Source of the DNA: Metellina segmentata
Taxonomy: Eukaryota; Arthropoda; Arachnida; Araneae; Tetragnathidae
Reading direction: 5' to 3'
Length of the DNA: 64,000 nt
Assembly (NCBI GenBank): GCA_947359465.1
Contig: OX375873.1
Coordinates: 73,038,278 to 73,102,277 of the forward strand
In this document: piece by piece, positions 34,097 to 45,700 of the stretch
Position numbering within the stretch: the stretch's first letter is position 1
How the letters are laid out: each line of letters starts with the position of its first letter
Program-made: the position numbers and the translations under genes
The notes under the pieces: generated by a model
Told to the model about the DNA's origin: nothing
Seen by the model: only the letters and a program-made list of their open reading frames with translations
Databases searched by the model: none

Positions 34097-34141
34097 AACC
34101 TGAAAAACCAGATTATGACAACGAATGTCTGGGTTGAGCAG
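34097..34141 (+). CDS. nicotinic acetylcholine receptor alpha subunit, 45-bp exon
   Basis: Fifteen codons, NLKNQIMTTNVWVEQ, lie between TTTGTTTTTCAG (acceptor) and CAG/GTAACT (donor). Both boundaries are phase 0. This short exon is a hallmark of nAChR genes. It encodes the strand leading into loop D of the agonist site, with the first tryptophan of the conserved W-x3-W pair. The product is a pentameric ligand-gated cation channel subunit of the postsynaptic membrane. It joins in frame to the exon at 47372 across an intron of 13,230 bp. Signal peptide and upstream exons were not found in the window. Confidence 0.95.
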
Positions 34142-36530
34142 GTAACTTAATCCACATACACTTTACTTATTCATTGATTTAATAATTCAAGAATTGATCT
34201 GTATGTTACTATATTTAATCTATGCATTATTTAAGTAAAACATCTTAAAATAATGCATTTTAATGTACTGACGTATGTTTAAATAATTTAGTAATATTTT
34301 GAATTTATTTATTTTGAAATGATATCAACATCTGTTTTTATTGACTACTATCTTATGATTTCCTTAGTCAATTTGCTTAGTTACATTTGTATACATGTGG
34401 CCGAAAATTGTCTGAATGAATGATTTCCTAATAACTTATAAGCATTAAATTGATGATCTATGTATTATTTTGTCTAAAAATATTTTTTTTTTACTTGTTG
34501 ACTTTATTGGTACGTCAGAAAATAGATCTAATCAATTTACTAAACAAAAAGAGTAAAAGGGTAAAAATAATAAAATAATTTAAAATCTACAGAGGAAATT
34601 CAAGACAGTGAAAAAATAAATATAGATATAAAAGAAAGACTTCTATTATTTTACACACACATACCATTGTAATGCCAGCTACACAGTGTGATTTAGAATG
34701 AAAATTATGATACTTTTACTTAGAAACTAATTTTTTCAGTTGACTAATTAGACGTAGGAAAGTTGTTTCTGATTTCATATTTTCATACGCATATGAACAT
34801 TATTTAATAAAAGAAAATATCCATACAACAAAAATTGGACGTCATTGTAAAATTTTCTCTAGTTTAAAATATGTTTTAACGACCAAGAGTTAAAAAGATA
34901 ATTACCATATCATAAACTCTGAATCACCCTATTTATCAAAAACTTTTCTTATGGAGAAGAGTTTTTACTCATGAATTTTATAATTACAAAACGCCTGATT
35001 TTTCAACTGGAATTCAGCCAGATTTGTCCTGAAAATTAATTGAATTTTACTCTGATTGTATGAGTGGTTAAAAGACCTTAAGTGAGGAAAGTTTTTAAAT
35101 TAATATTCATTACTTTTGAAATAAGTTACTTTATCACACTATCACTTTGCTTATGTATTTTGTTAAAAAAAACTACTTTACATTTTAGTTGTATAATTGA
35201 TCATATCAACATTTTCAGAAACATTCAGTATTTGTTATCATAAATAGTTTAAGTACGTGAAAATGACTCGCTTTTAAGCATTCAAGGTTTAAATCTGAAT
35301 AAATAAGACATTTATTATATTCGAAAACTATGTTTAGCACTATAATAATTGAGTAAAGACGCTTTTACCTTAAAACAATACCATTCTTTTTTTATCCTAC
35401 TCTCGTATCTGGCCTCTCGGCCATCAATCGATGAAAAGACCAATCGATTTCTGAAGATAAAACAATATGACTTAAAACACTATCAACAGTACTTATTATT
35501 CTATCGTCAGCAATTTTAAGGCAGTCCATGTGGTGGTCTAGAGTTGTTTCGTCAAGTTCACAAAGGTTATACAACTAGTTAGATAGTTACTCTCGCTCTG
35601 GAACTATTTATTCATAATTTCTAGATAGCCTTCTACAAAACAATTATGTAAGATAGATTGGGCATCTAAGCGAACTTGAGTTTTCAAAGTTGGTAAAGAA
35701 CCAATTGCTACTCTGTATTTTCCACAGCATTTTTGAATACCATATTTTAACACAAACTGACTGTCTCCTTTATTAATATATGCTTACACTCTTATTTGCT
35801 TAAACGTATTGATATAATTTTAAAAAGTGATTTCCAATGATATTTCAAGGAGTCGCACTTTCCTCTCGTGACGGTGAAAGTGCATATCGTGGACCGTTTT
35901 CCCGTTTATTCGCTGGTTTGTGTGTAGTACAAGAACATATAATTTCATTTGTGCTGTTATTTGGTAAGAGCAAGTTCCACTTTGACAGGATGATAATCTG
36001 TAGGACTCCTTAAAGCATTTCCAGCATGCATCAACACTTATTTTACTCACCGACACATTTTTTTAAAGATATGTATTAGTATGAGTATGCACTTACTGCA
36101 CCTAATCCTAATGCATCTTTCAAGAGACAATGTTGTAAGATAGTAATATGACAACAGCTTTCATTTCATTGTTCTTAAAAATAAATTTTAAATGCAATCC
36201 ACACTATGAATAAGTGATAACAAAATAATCTTCCTCTTTTATTAATTATATTGCTGAAATCCATAAAAGATCGGAGAAACCAGCAAACTCTTAATCGTCA
36301 AACTTTTTTTACAATGCGTATTACATAAATTATAAATGTATTTACTTCTTTTATTTCTTAACGCCAAGGCTGAAAACATACCAGAAAACTATTTCACATT
36401 TCTCACAATCAGAATATATCATCATAATAGGAACTACAGAATTAAAAGCAGAAACTAAAGTCTAGAACCATTATTAACTGACAGAATCCAACGTAAAAAA
36501 ATTAAATTGATTAAAAGTATAGAGATATAT
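34142..36530. other. receptor intron, first part
   Basis: Mostly AT-rich DNA. Two - strand frames (35392-35574, 60 codons; 35820-36056, 78 codons with several Cys and His) show fairly protein-like composition, but I recognise no family. They may be decayed remnants of one inserted sequence. Confidence 0.35.
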
Positions 36531-37096
36531 ACACTACCGTACAATAATGCACCGGACAGTAAGATGTGATGTTATAAGGGAAAGAATACATGCTTTACTA
36601 GGGGTATGCCACGTGCTGCATTTACACTAGCAACACTTCTGGGCATACTTTCATCAAGGTTTCGATGCACAGCCATGGATATTTGTGCCCATTCCTGCTG
36701 CAAGAATGTCGCCAGCTCAGCTGTAGATTTCGGACGTTGTTCCCTGGTCTGTAAGCGTCGCTCTAACACGTCAAACAAATGTTCTATGGGTTTTAGGTCG
36801 GGACTCTGAGTAGGCCAGGGAAGACGTTTGGTATTCATATCTTGATACCACTTCTTGCCAGAGGCTGCAACATGGCATAGATCGTTGTCGACGTGGAAGT
36901 AACATTCGTCTATTCCATAAAATTGCCAGAGCGTAGGAAGAACCAGATTGTCCAAAATGTTCACGTAGGCGTCGACGTTCAATTGACCAAGAACAACATG
37001 CAAATGTCTAAGGCATACCACGAAAAATACCCCCATACAAGTAGTCGAATTTTATGCAAATCCGCTGGCGTCCGGTCACTTATTGTAGGGTAGGGT
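36531..37096 (-). mobile_element. internally deleted Tc1-like transposon, copy B
   Basis: TA-flanked with imperfect inverted ends (TACACTACCGTACAATAATG at the left; the complement at the right reads TACCCTACCCTACAATAAGT). The - strand carries a 154-codon frame (36572-37036) with the C-terminal half of a Tc1 transposase. Visible are GQLNVDAYVNILDNLVLPTL, a second-aspartate region CYFHVDNDLCH, and the final-acid region WPTQSPDLKPIEHLFDVLER. The DNA-binding half and first catalytic aspartate are missing. The junction from terminal repeat to GCGGATTTGCATAAAAT is the same as in copy A at 8057-8630, so both descend from one deleted ancestor. Confidence 0.88.
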
Positions 37097-38252
37097 ATAT
37101 ATCATAGATTTAATGAAATACGTTTCATTTTGTGAAGATGTTACAGAATCGGATTATTTTTGAATTATGATATGTGTTAGTATAAATATTTGCCATACAT
37201 ATATCTCACAAATCAATAAGAATATTTTTCGATAGGACGATTATCCATACTAAGATGCATCTATTTCAACTTAAAAATAAAAAAAATCAAATGATTTCTA
37301 GTGTATTGTAATCTGTTCTTACGGGACGTGCCTATCTACACCATCTCATCACTTACCCTGAGTAAAAAGGTAATATGATAGATAAAAAGTCTTTTTTTGT
37401 CGAGTTGATCATAACAACTAGATAGCATCCATTTCATTATTTTACGACCCTCCAAAGAAGGTATTTCTTTACTCATAATACCAACAGCTAAGACTTCAAG
37501 ACGTAACTCAATCTATACACCTGGGACTAGCCAAGCGAAAGTGATTTCAATCTGAACTTAGAGAATGTGAGTTACTCTTACAGATAAAGTAGGTTTAGTA
37601 TTTATTTTTTAAGAAAAATACTGCGATATACTTTTTGTTTTCATTTTATGGATGTTTGGTTGTTTGTTTGAGACTATTTACTGCAATGTAGAAATACTTC
37701 ACATTTTAGGGAAACTAGTTTATGCCATATGCAGTTTGAGACAGATTTTAATCCCCTTTTTTCTATATATGAATCACACACAGAAACCAATGCTGTTAAG
37801 TCCAGAAAACAAAAATTGAGAAAATTAATGTTTTTTAATACATTGGATTTATAAACTTTTTTTTATTTGACCAGAAATGTGTATAGACTTTTTTCAAACG
37901 ATAGGCTCTGCAGCAAAATAAGATGTGTACAGGATGTGGAAATAAAAACGTAAGACATTTATGTAAAATCAGATTGTTCAAAATTATTTTGTGTTTCATC
38001 AGTTGTAATGTTGTTTCATGTTGTAACGTGTAGAAGCGTTCGTATATGCAACTTCAGAACTGATGAAATGGAGGTCACATGACGGATTATTTTGTGGTTT
38101 ACACTTTTTTCAAATAGTTTTTTACAAACGTGGCCTGAGTGCTACAAACACATATCGAAAGAAAACAAGTGGCCTTATTCATAAGGGCTTCTGAAATTAT
38201 TATACAACAAATTCAGAAGCTATAAAATGAAGGGCATTCTGATCAAAAAAAG
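37097..38252. other. AT-rich receptor intron, no feature seen
   Basis: No coding potential or repeat structure was noticed before the satellite array begins. Confidence 0.4.
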
Positions 38253-40281
38253 GAAGTAAATCCTTTAATACCTAAAAAGAATGTTATTAATTCCATTCAA
38301 ATTTACATTAATTAGAAAATATCAAAAAATGGATAACCGCATTTCCTTCTAAGCGACTCATATATTCATTGACTGTGAAGATGATTGTTTGTAATAGGTC
38401 ACGCATAAATAAAGAATTCTAAAACTCAGCTGCTTCTATGTTTAACAGAATTGCCAGAAACAAGTCATAATATTTTTACAAAAATGTACAACTTTTCAAA
38501 GTTTAAGGAAAAATATAACAGATAAAAAAGACAATATTGTAGAGGTAAATCCTTTAATAACTAAAAATAATGTTATTAATTCCATTCAAATTTATATTAA
38601 TTAGAAAATATCATAAATGGATAACAAGTCATAATATTTTTACAAAAATGTACAACTTTTCAGAGTTTAAGGAAAAATATAACAGATAAAAAAGACAATA
38701 TTGTAGAGGTAAATCCTTTAATAACTAAAAAAGAATGTTATTAATTCCATTCAAATTTACATTAATTAGAAAATGTCAAAAAATGGATAGCCGCATTTCC
38801 TTCTAAGCGACTCATATATTCATTGACTGTGAAGATGATTGTTTGTAATAGAGAGAGAGGTCACGCATAAATAAAGAATTCTAAAACTCAGCTGCTTCTA
38901 TGTTTAACAGAATTGCCAGAAACAAGTCATAATATTTTTACAAAAATGTACAACTTTTCAAAGTTTAAGGAAAAATATAACAGATAAAAAAGACAATATT
39001 GTAGAGGTAAATCCTTTAATAACTAAAAATAATGTTATTAATTCCATTCAAATTTATATTAATTAGAAAATATCATAAATGGATAACAAGTCATAATATT
39101 TTTACAAAAATGTACAACTTTTCAGAGTTTAAGGAAAAATATAACAGATAAAAAAGACAATATTGTAGAGGTAAATCCTTTAATAACTAAAAAAGAATGT
39201 TATTAATTCCATTCAAATTTACATTAATTAGAAAATGTCAAAAAATGGATAGCCGCATTTCCTTCTAAGCGACTCATATATTCATTGACTGTGAAGATGA
39301 TTGTTTGTAATAGGTCACGCATAAATAAAGAATTCTAAAACTCAGCTGCTTCTATGTTTAACAGAATTGCCAGAAACAAGTCATAATATTTTTACAAAAA
39401 TGTACAACTTTTCAAAGTTTAAGGAAAAATATAACAGATAAAAAAGACAATATTGTAGAGGTAAATCCTTTAATAACTAAAAATAATGTTATTAATTCCA
39501 TTCAAATTTATATTAATTAGAAAATATCATAAATGGATAACAAGTCATAATATTTTTCCAAAAATGTACAACTTTTCAGAGTTTAAGGAAAAATATAACA
39601 GATAAAAAAGACAATATTGTAGAGGTAAATCCTTTAATAACTAAAAAAGAATGTTATTAATTCCATTCAAATTTACATTAATTAGAAAATGTCAAAAAAT
39701 GGATAGCCGCATTTCCTTCTAAGCGACTCATATATTCATTGACTGTGAAGATGATTGTTTGTAATAGAGGTCACGCATAAATAAAGAATTCTAAAACTCA
39801 GCTGCTTCTATGTTTAACAGAATTGCCAGAAACAAGTCATAATATTTTTACAAAAATGTACAACTTTTCAAAGTTTAAGGAAAAATATAACAGATAAAAA
39901 AGACAATATTGTAGAGGTAAATCCTTTAATAACTAAAAATAATGTTATTAATTCCATTCAAATTTATATTAATTAGAAAATATCATAAATGGATAACAAG
40001 TCATAATATTTTTACAAAAATGTACAACTTTTCAGAGTTTAAGGAAAAATATAACAGATAAAAAAGACAATATTGTAGAGGTAAATCCTTTAATAACTAA
40101 AAAAGAATGTTATTAATTCCATTCAAATTTACATTAATTAGAAAATGTCAAAAAATGGATAGCCGCATTTCCTTCTAAGCGACTCATATATTCATTGACT
40201 GTGAAGATGATTGTTTGTAATAGAGAGAGAGAGGTCACGCATAAATAAAGAATTCTAAAACTCAGCTGCTTCTATGTTTAA

Positions 40282-43200
40282 GGCTACAGTGGACACTAAA
40301 AATATTTTTTCTTAATTTTAAATAAAAAAGCTCAAAATTTTGTCTGATAATATATATTGTCAAACTAAACCTGAAAAAAAAATTTGGTGTAAAAAAATTT
40401 ATTAATTTTTAAAATATTTGAAATTTAAAAAACAATTTAACAAAAGTTCAAAATGCTCCGGGCGTTCCAATTTTTTCAATATCTTTGATTTTTTTTTTGA
40501 TTTCTTATCTTAAGACACTATTTAAAAAATTTTGGGAAGCAATGTCATGTTTAATATGATAGTTTATTAGTAATAAATTAAAATGTGCTCTTAAAAGGAA
40601 TTTTTAAGAAAAAAAATGACATTTTTAGTTAAAAAGTTAAATTTTTCTCTTCACACAATTATTATTATATATGTGCATCCCAAAATCTTTTAATACTTAT
40701 AACAGGAGAAAATATGGAGAGTCTTGTAGTTATAGGATGAAAATTGAGACGTCCGGAGCATTTTGAAATTTTAGTTCGAAGCAATTTTTTGATTTGAAGA
40801 AAAACAACTTTTTTCATTTCAAAAGAGTATAAATAATTTTTAGGAATATATTTAGCTCTAGAACTCTAGCATAACACAAATATAGTTCATGCATTCTTTA
40901 TAATGCAGTTTTTAAGCACATAATTGTAATTCACATAACGCATATGGATGGTAAAAAACTTTACGTAAATTGAAAGTCTTTAACTTTCTTAGTAAATAAC
41001 TACAAGAAACCAAGAACACAAATTAAATTTAATTAAACACTAATATAGGATAGAAGAAGATGATAAAATTTTACAGTACTGCTATTGAATTGAAAAACAT
41101 GTATGTCATAATTGTAGAGTAGTGTTGTAATACAAGATGTGCGTATGTTGTAATACAAGATGTATGTATGTTATAATACACGATAAAAAATGTATAAAAA
41201 GTAAAACAAAAGTAATTCTCAAAAAAATTAATATAATTTGATTGATGTAACCAAAATTAAAATGCTCCAGCACAATATGCTGCATCCGGTTTCACCGATT
41301 TTCTTTTTGTTTTTGTTTTTTTTACCACAGCATTTTTCTGCGTTTTACGCCTGTGGTCCCGTCTTTTGGCAATAATCAGAGAAAAACTTGAATCTAAAGA
41401 GGGATTATCCTCCGATTCAAGAGCTTTCACATATCCCAAGTTATGTTTTTGAATAGCATCAGTTACTGCTAACTCCAGCCTTCTTCGTGAAACGAACACT
41501 TCCTTGGGACATTTCCTCCAAATGCAGCTATGAATGTTTTCGTTGATGTTCTGCGTCTTACCAGCAACACATCTGTCTAAAATAGCATCAGATGCTAGTC
41601 GCTGATAAACTGGCATAATCTTTTCCACTACCTGTGGCGTCAGGCGGGTCTTCATTGCAGCGTGAGATTCTGGCATTTCCCCTTTGGCAATCGCCCTTCG
41701 GTAGAAACACCATGATGTTTCCCCATCAGGACACTTGGTATGCTGTGGCTTTCTGTCATTAGATGAGCAATGCAACAAACTAGCATATATAGCAGACTTC
41801 ATTTTTTGTGTGTCAGGCACATTGTCTCTTATTGCTTTGCGATAAAAGTTTTGCAGCTTAACTATATTTTTTTCAGTCAAGCTGCCTTTCTTTTTACCAC
41901 CGAGCGTCACTTTTTTCATGCGCCATTCTTTGACTTTATTTCTTAAGGATGTGCCCAACCTTTTTGCTACATGGTTCAGGCACTCTTCCTTTTGAATTTC
42001 AAGATCAGGCCCATAGACTTGATTCTGATTCAAGAACTGAAAAGTCTTCGAGTCCCCATCACTCAATACCGACACGTATCGCATACTGCAATCGCTCACA
42101 GACCTCCTCCACATATTTAGGGCAGCATGCATTTCCATAGCTCCGCTTGATCCATCGAAGTTCTTTTCGCATTCTTCAACATGCCCTTCTTTCCAAATGC
42201 AAAATTCAGGAGTACCCATTCCCAGTTCCTTGGCAGTCATCACACAATTGTGACAGTACTTGGATAGTACTTCAAAGTCGAGGACAAGGCCACTTATTAT
42301 GTCAATGACAATACCTAATCCAAGCTTTGAAGTATGCCCTCGCTTCTGCCACGTACCGTCGTAAGAAACACTGACATCTATTACGACACTAGTACTAAGT
42401 GCGCCATCCATTTTGATATGAGCTGCTCTAGCAGCTTCACGGGACACTTGCAGCATTCGTCGTTTGACGTCTTGATTTTTAATAGACAAGTTCAGCATAC
42501 ATTTAGAAAAGGTTTTTTTGTCCATAACAGGCATATTTAATATAGAAGAAAAAGTTTCTAAGGCAGCATGGCCTCTTCCTATGGACAAGAAGGCACTCAC
42601 CAACTTGCCATTGATGTCATGAGAGCTTTTTGGTTCTTCTTGAGGACTTGAAAACACAGTACCATAGCTCTCATCGCATGTACCACACAAGAGCTCCAGC
42701 TTGACCGAATATCCCAAAGAATGGTGTTGATGCACAACAAGTGAACATTGTTTACAGCTTTTGCAGGGAACTTTCTCCAACAATTCCTCAAACACAGTTT
42801 TGTGAGTGATTATGTAGTTGGCTTCAGGCTGGGGAGCTGGTTCCTGCCTTTCAACAATGTTAGCAGAACATTCTGATTTTGCATAGCGTTTCTGGCTATT
42901 TTCTGCATTTGCTTTCCTTCTCTTGCTGGGTCGGCCTTTTGGCTTCCTCCATCTCTTTGAAACAAGATCCATAGCAACAAAATGATAACAACAGCTTTTG
43001 AAAATGATTGCTACTGCTTATATGCACATGGGAAAAAAACGCTTTGTAAGTTTGTATACAAATAATGATATGCGGTTTCAGTCACAGATACAGTTAAAAT
43101 TTACTGTTGCCATTTCAAATTTGATAAATTATAAACTGTTCTGAATAATTGTGAGGCTTTGAGAAGAGAAAAGAAAATAATCCATATTTTCGCTGACTTG

Positions 43201-43411
43201 ACAGCTGTGTTTATGTGGCTGCAAAACGTAAACAAAGGGGCGTAGCCATGGCGGAGGAAAACGAAACTACCCCATAACTCAGCAAAAAAAGCATAAAATC
43301 GGAATTTTTTTTGTGTGTTTGATGGAAGAGTATATAAAATAACAAAATAAACTAAAAAAAAAAATTCTGCAATTTCGTAAATTTTTGACATTTTAAGTGT
43401 CCACTGTAGCC
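40282..43411 (-). mobile_element. Kolobok-type DNA transposon (3130 bp)
   Basis: Inverted ends start GGCTACAGTGGACACT and are complementary to the right end at 43396-43411. TTAA flanks both sides (40278-40281 and 43412-43415). Uninterrupted array copies read TATGTTTAACAGAATTG at this point, so the empty site is known and the target duplication is exactly TTAA. TTAA targets are used by Kolobok and piggyBac elements. The encoded transposase is not piggyBac-like, which supports Kolobok. The internal gene looks intact, and the flanking non-coding regions are AT-rich (40282-41256 and 42973-43411). Confidence 0.9.
41257..42972 (-). CDS. Kolobok / Mutator-like-domain transposase, 571 aa
   Basis: An intact 571-codon frame starts with a basic N-terminus (residues 1-30). 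A zinc-binding-like cysteine cluster follows (C70, C73, C76, then C96 and C99), and then the catalytic core. The core has D205 in SYDGTWQKRG, a CHNC motif at 240-243, an SSGAMEMHAA motif near 276-284 with E280, and D305 in SDGDSKT. A downstream ECLNHVAKRLG segment follows, and the C-terminus is Lys/Arg-rich. This is the layout of the DDE transposase annotated in arthropods as a Mutator-like transposase domain, which I equate with the Kolobok superfamily because of the TTAA target sites. The enzyme would bind the inverted ends and carry out cut-and-paste transposition in the nucleus. No stop or frameshift is seen. Whether it is active cannot be told from sequence alone. Confidence 0.88.
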   Translation of the reverse strand: MDLVSKRWRKPKGRPSKRRKANAENSQKRYAKSECSANIVERQEPAPQPEANYIITHKTVFEELLEKVPCKSCKQCSLVVHQHHSLGYSVKLELLCGTCDESYGTVFSSPQEEPKSSHDINGKLVSAFLSIGRGHAALETFSSILNMPVMDKKTFSKCMLNLSIKNQDVKRRMLQVSREAARAAHIKMDGALSTSVVIDVSVSYDGTWQKRGHTSKLGLGIVIDIISGLVLDFEVLSKYCHNCVMTAKELGMGTPEFCIWKEGHVEECEKNFDGSSGAMEMHAALNMWRRSVSDCSMRYVSVLSDGDSKTFQFLNQNQVYGPDLEIQKEECLNHVAKRLGTSLRNKVKEWRMKKVTLGGKKKGSLTEKNIVKLQNFYRKAIRDNVPDTQKMKSAIYASLLHCSSNDRKPQHTKCPDGETSWCFYRRAIAKGEMPESHAAMKTRLTPQVVEKIMPVYQRLASDAILDRCVAGKTQNINENIHSCIWRKCPKEVFVSRRRLELAVTDAIQKHNLGYVKALESEDNPSLDSSFSLIIAKRRDHRRKTQKNAVVKKTKTKRKSVKPDAAYCAGAF

Positions 43412-44425
43412 TTAACAGAATTGCCAGAAACAAATCATAATATTTTTACAAAAATGTACAACTTTTCAAAGTTTAAGGAAAAATATAACAGATAAAAAAG
43501 ACAATATTGTAGAGGTAAATCCTTTAATAACTAAAAATAATGTTATTAATTCCATTCAAATTTATATTAATTAGAAAATATTATAAATGGATAACAAGTC
43601 ATAATATTTTTACAAAAATGTACAACTTTTCAGAGTTTAAGGAAAAATATAACAGATAAAAAAGACAATATTGTAGAGGTAAATCCTTTAATAACTAAAA
43701 AAGAATGTTATTAATTCCATTCAAATTTACATTAATTAGAAAATGTCAAAAAATGGATAGCCGCATTTCCTTCTAAGCGACTCATATATTCATTGACTGT
43801 GAAGATGATTGTTTGTAATAGGTCACGCATAAATAAAGAATTCTAAAACTCAGCTGCTTCTATGTTTAACAGAATTGCCAGAAACAAATCATAATATTTT
43901 TACAAAAATGTACAACTTTTCAAAGTTTAAGGAAAAATATAACAGATAAAAAAGACAATATTGTAGAGGTAAATCCTTTAATAACTAAAAATAATGTTAT
44001 TAATTCCATTCAAATTTATATTAATTAGAAAATATCATAAATGGATAACAAGTCATAATATTTTTACAAAAATATACAACTTTTCAGAGTTTAAGGAAAA
44101 ATATAACAGATAAAAAAGACAATATTGTAGAGGTAAATCCTTTAATAACTAAAAAAAAAATGTTATTAATTCCATTCAAATTTACATTAATTAGAAAATG
44201 TCAAAAAATGGATAGCCGCATTTCCTTCTAAGCGACTCATATATTCATTGACTGTGAAGATGATTGTTTGTAATAGAGGTCACGCATAAATAAAGAATTC
44301 TAAAACTCAGCTGCTTCTATGTTTAACAGAATTGCAAGAAACAAGTCATAATATTTTTACAAAAATGTACAACTTTTCAGAGTTTAAGGAAAAATATAAC
44401 AGATAAAAAAGATAATATTGTAGAG

Positions 44426-45459
44426 ACTGAACTGCTCCTATGTCTTATTCCGTTATTATGCAAGCAATAATTTAGTACCTAGTATTTTTGATATATTTTG
44501 GCCTTGTAGTGATGAATGATCAGTAATCAAGTGTCGGCCGTAAAAAAAAGGTATTTTTGATATTGTTAGAGCATTAAAAACATAACTGTAATGTTAATTT
44601 TTAATTATTATTTTTTGAATGGATATATTAAAGAAAAAAATGTGAAAGGTTGAATTTTTTTTTTGAATTTTAAATTTTTAAAGAGGTAGTGATTAGTACA
44701 TTAAAAGGTTGTGTCTAGTGATTACTGTCAGAAGTTGATTCCTGTTTTCTTAAATATAGGTAGAGGACTTCTGTAACAATAAAAAGAGGTCTCCCATTAA
44801 TGTAAAATAATATTTATTACAAAAAAGAGATGTAAATAAATTTTTAACGTACAACCTGGGGTTCCAAAAAATCGATGATAGTGTTCCTCTTATATGGCAG
44901 AGAAAGTACTGATTATTTTTAACAATGTTCTAATTGTATTGTCTTTTTGCAAACTTTGAGGTGGTGTGGGGACAGTGGAAACTACCGCCACTTCATGGTC
45001 TTCTATTAACAAATGAAGACTGAAATATTTGATCTGGGCGATCCTCAAGATAAATCTGTAGCTGTTGAAGATAACCTGGACATCACAGGAATTGGCAATT
45101 GAAGAAGGACGGATGGGATACTTCCTCGTCCTGGATTTTGCGTATCGGTGCAAGTGGTGAAAAGGATGACGACAAGATATATAAAGCACTTTCTTCTTTT
45201 TATTTTATTTGTATCAAGAAAAAAGAGGAGCACACGCCTCGACTCACAAGCAAGATTTTCAAGTCCATCATTCATAATTTTTGGATGAAATTTTTGTAGA
45301 TTGATCAGTCTCTTATAAAAAGAGAAACTACATATAGACTAGGGTGGTTATAGGAGGATCACCGTAGATAAAAATGAGTTGAAGATAACAAACACCTTAT
45401 CTTTAAGGTTGAAGGAACATGAGATTGTTGGTTGTCCTATCAATATTATAGACAGGCCA
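44426..45459. other. AT-rich receptor intron, no feature seen
   Basis: Overlapping short frames at 44890-45299 on both strands lack domains. No repeat was noticed. Confidence 0.4.
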
Positions 45460-45700
45460 TTATGATGGCAACGATGCACAACATCATTGAGGATACGACC
45501 ATTCTAGTAGTCAGAATATATATGATGTTTGTCAGTGATCAACAACCTGCAGCATAAGATAAGGTATTGTGGTGCCATCGATGTACAATATCAAGAAGGA
45601 TGCAACAACTCTGAAAGCCAGAATATCTATGACTTTTGCGAATGATCAAACACTTGCAGAATAAGACGAGTGCCAACGATGTACTATGAAAACATATATG
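45460..45700. repeat. degenerate tandem repeat, about 100 bp period
   Basis: GGCAACGATGCACAACAT near 45467, GTGCCATCGATGTACAATAT near 45572 and GTGCCAACGATGTACTATG near 45670 start successive units. Each is followed by GAGGAT/GAAGGAT, a CAGAATAT(A/C)TATGA segment and a GATCAA-AC-CTGCAG segment. There are about 2.3 units, strongly diverged. Confidence 0.65.

Larger units (their letters stand above)
38253..44425. repeat. satellite-like array with 454-bp higher-order unit
   Basis: Seven copies of ACGCATAAATAAAGAATTC lie at 38401, 38863, 39317, 39773, 40237, 43825 and 44282. Once the 3134-bp insertion is removed, the spacing is 454-464 bp. Each unit consists of two related half-units: a B type of 164 bp, and an A type of about 290 bp that contains an extra segment of roughly 126 bp (ATAGCCGCATTTCC to CAGAATTGCCAG). 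Length variation comes mainly from an (AG)n tract just before GGTCACGC, with 0 to 5 extra repeats. Copies are nearly identical, so the array was homogenised recently. The last unit is a hybrid, with A-type start but the B-type TTTTCAGAGTTT end. The Kolobok element at 40282-43411 interrupts the fifth A unit. Confidence 0.95.

Noticed and set aside
41949..42791. Short ORFs inside the Kolobok transposase gene
   Set aside because: They are shadow frames of the intact 571-codon - strand ORF.
40278..43415. piggyBac assignment based on the TTAA target
   Set aside because: The transposase has the SYDGTWQKRG and SDGDSKT layout of the Kolobok/Mutator-like domain and lacks piggyBac features; the inverted ends also do not fit.
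38253..44425. CRISPR array
   Set aside because: The direct repeats are long (164-454 bp), contiguous and have no spacers; this is a eukaryotic satellite-type array.
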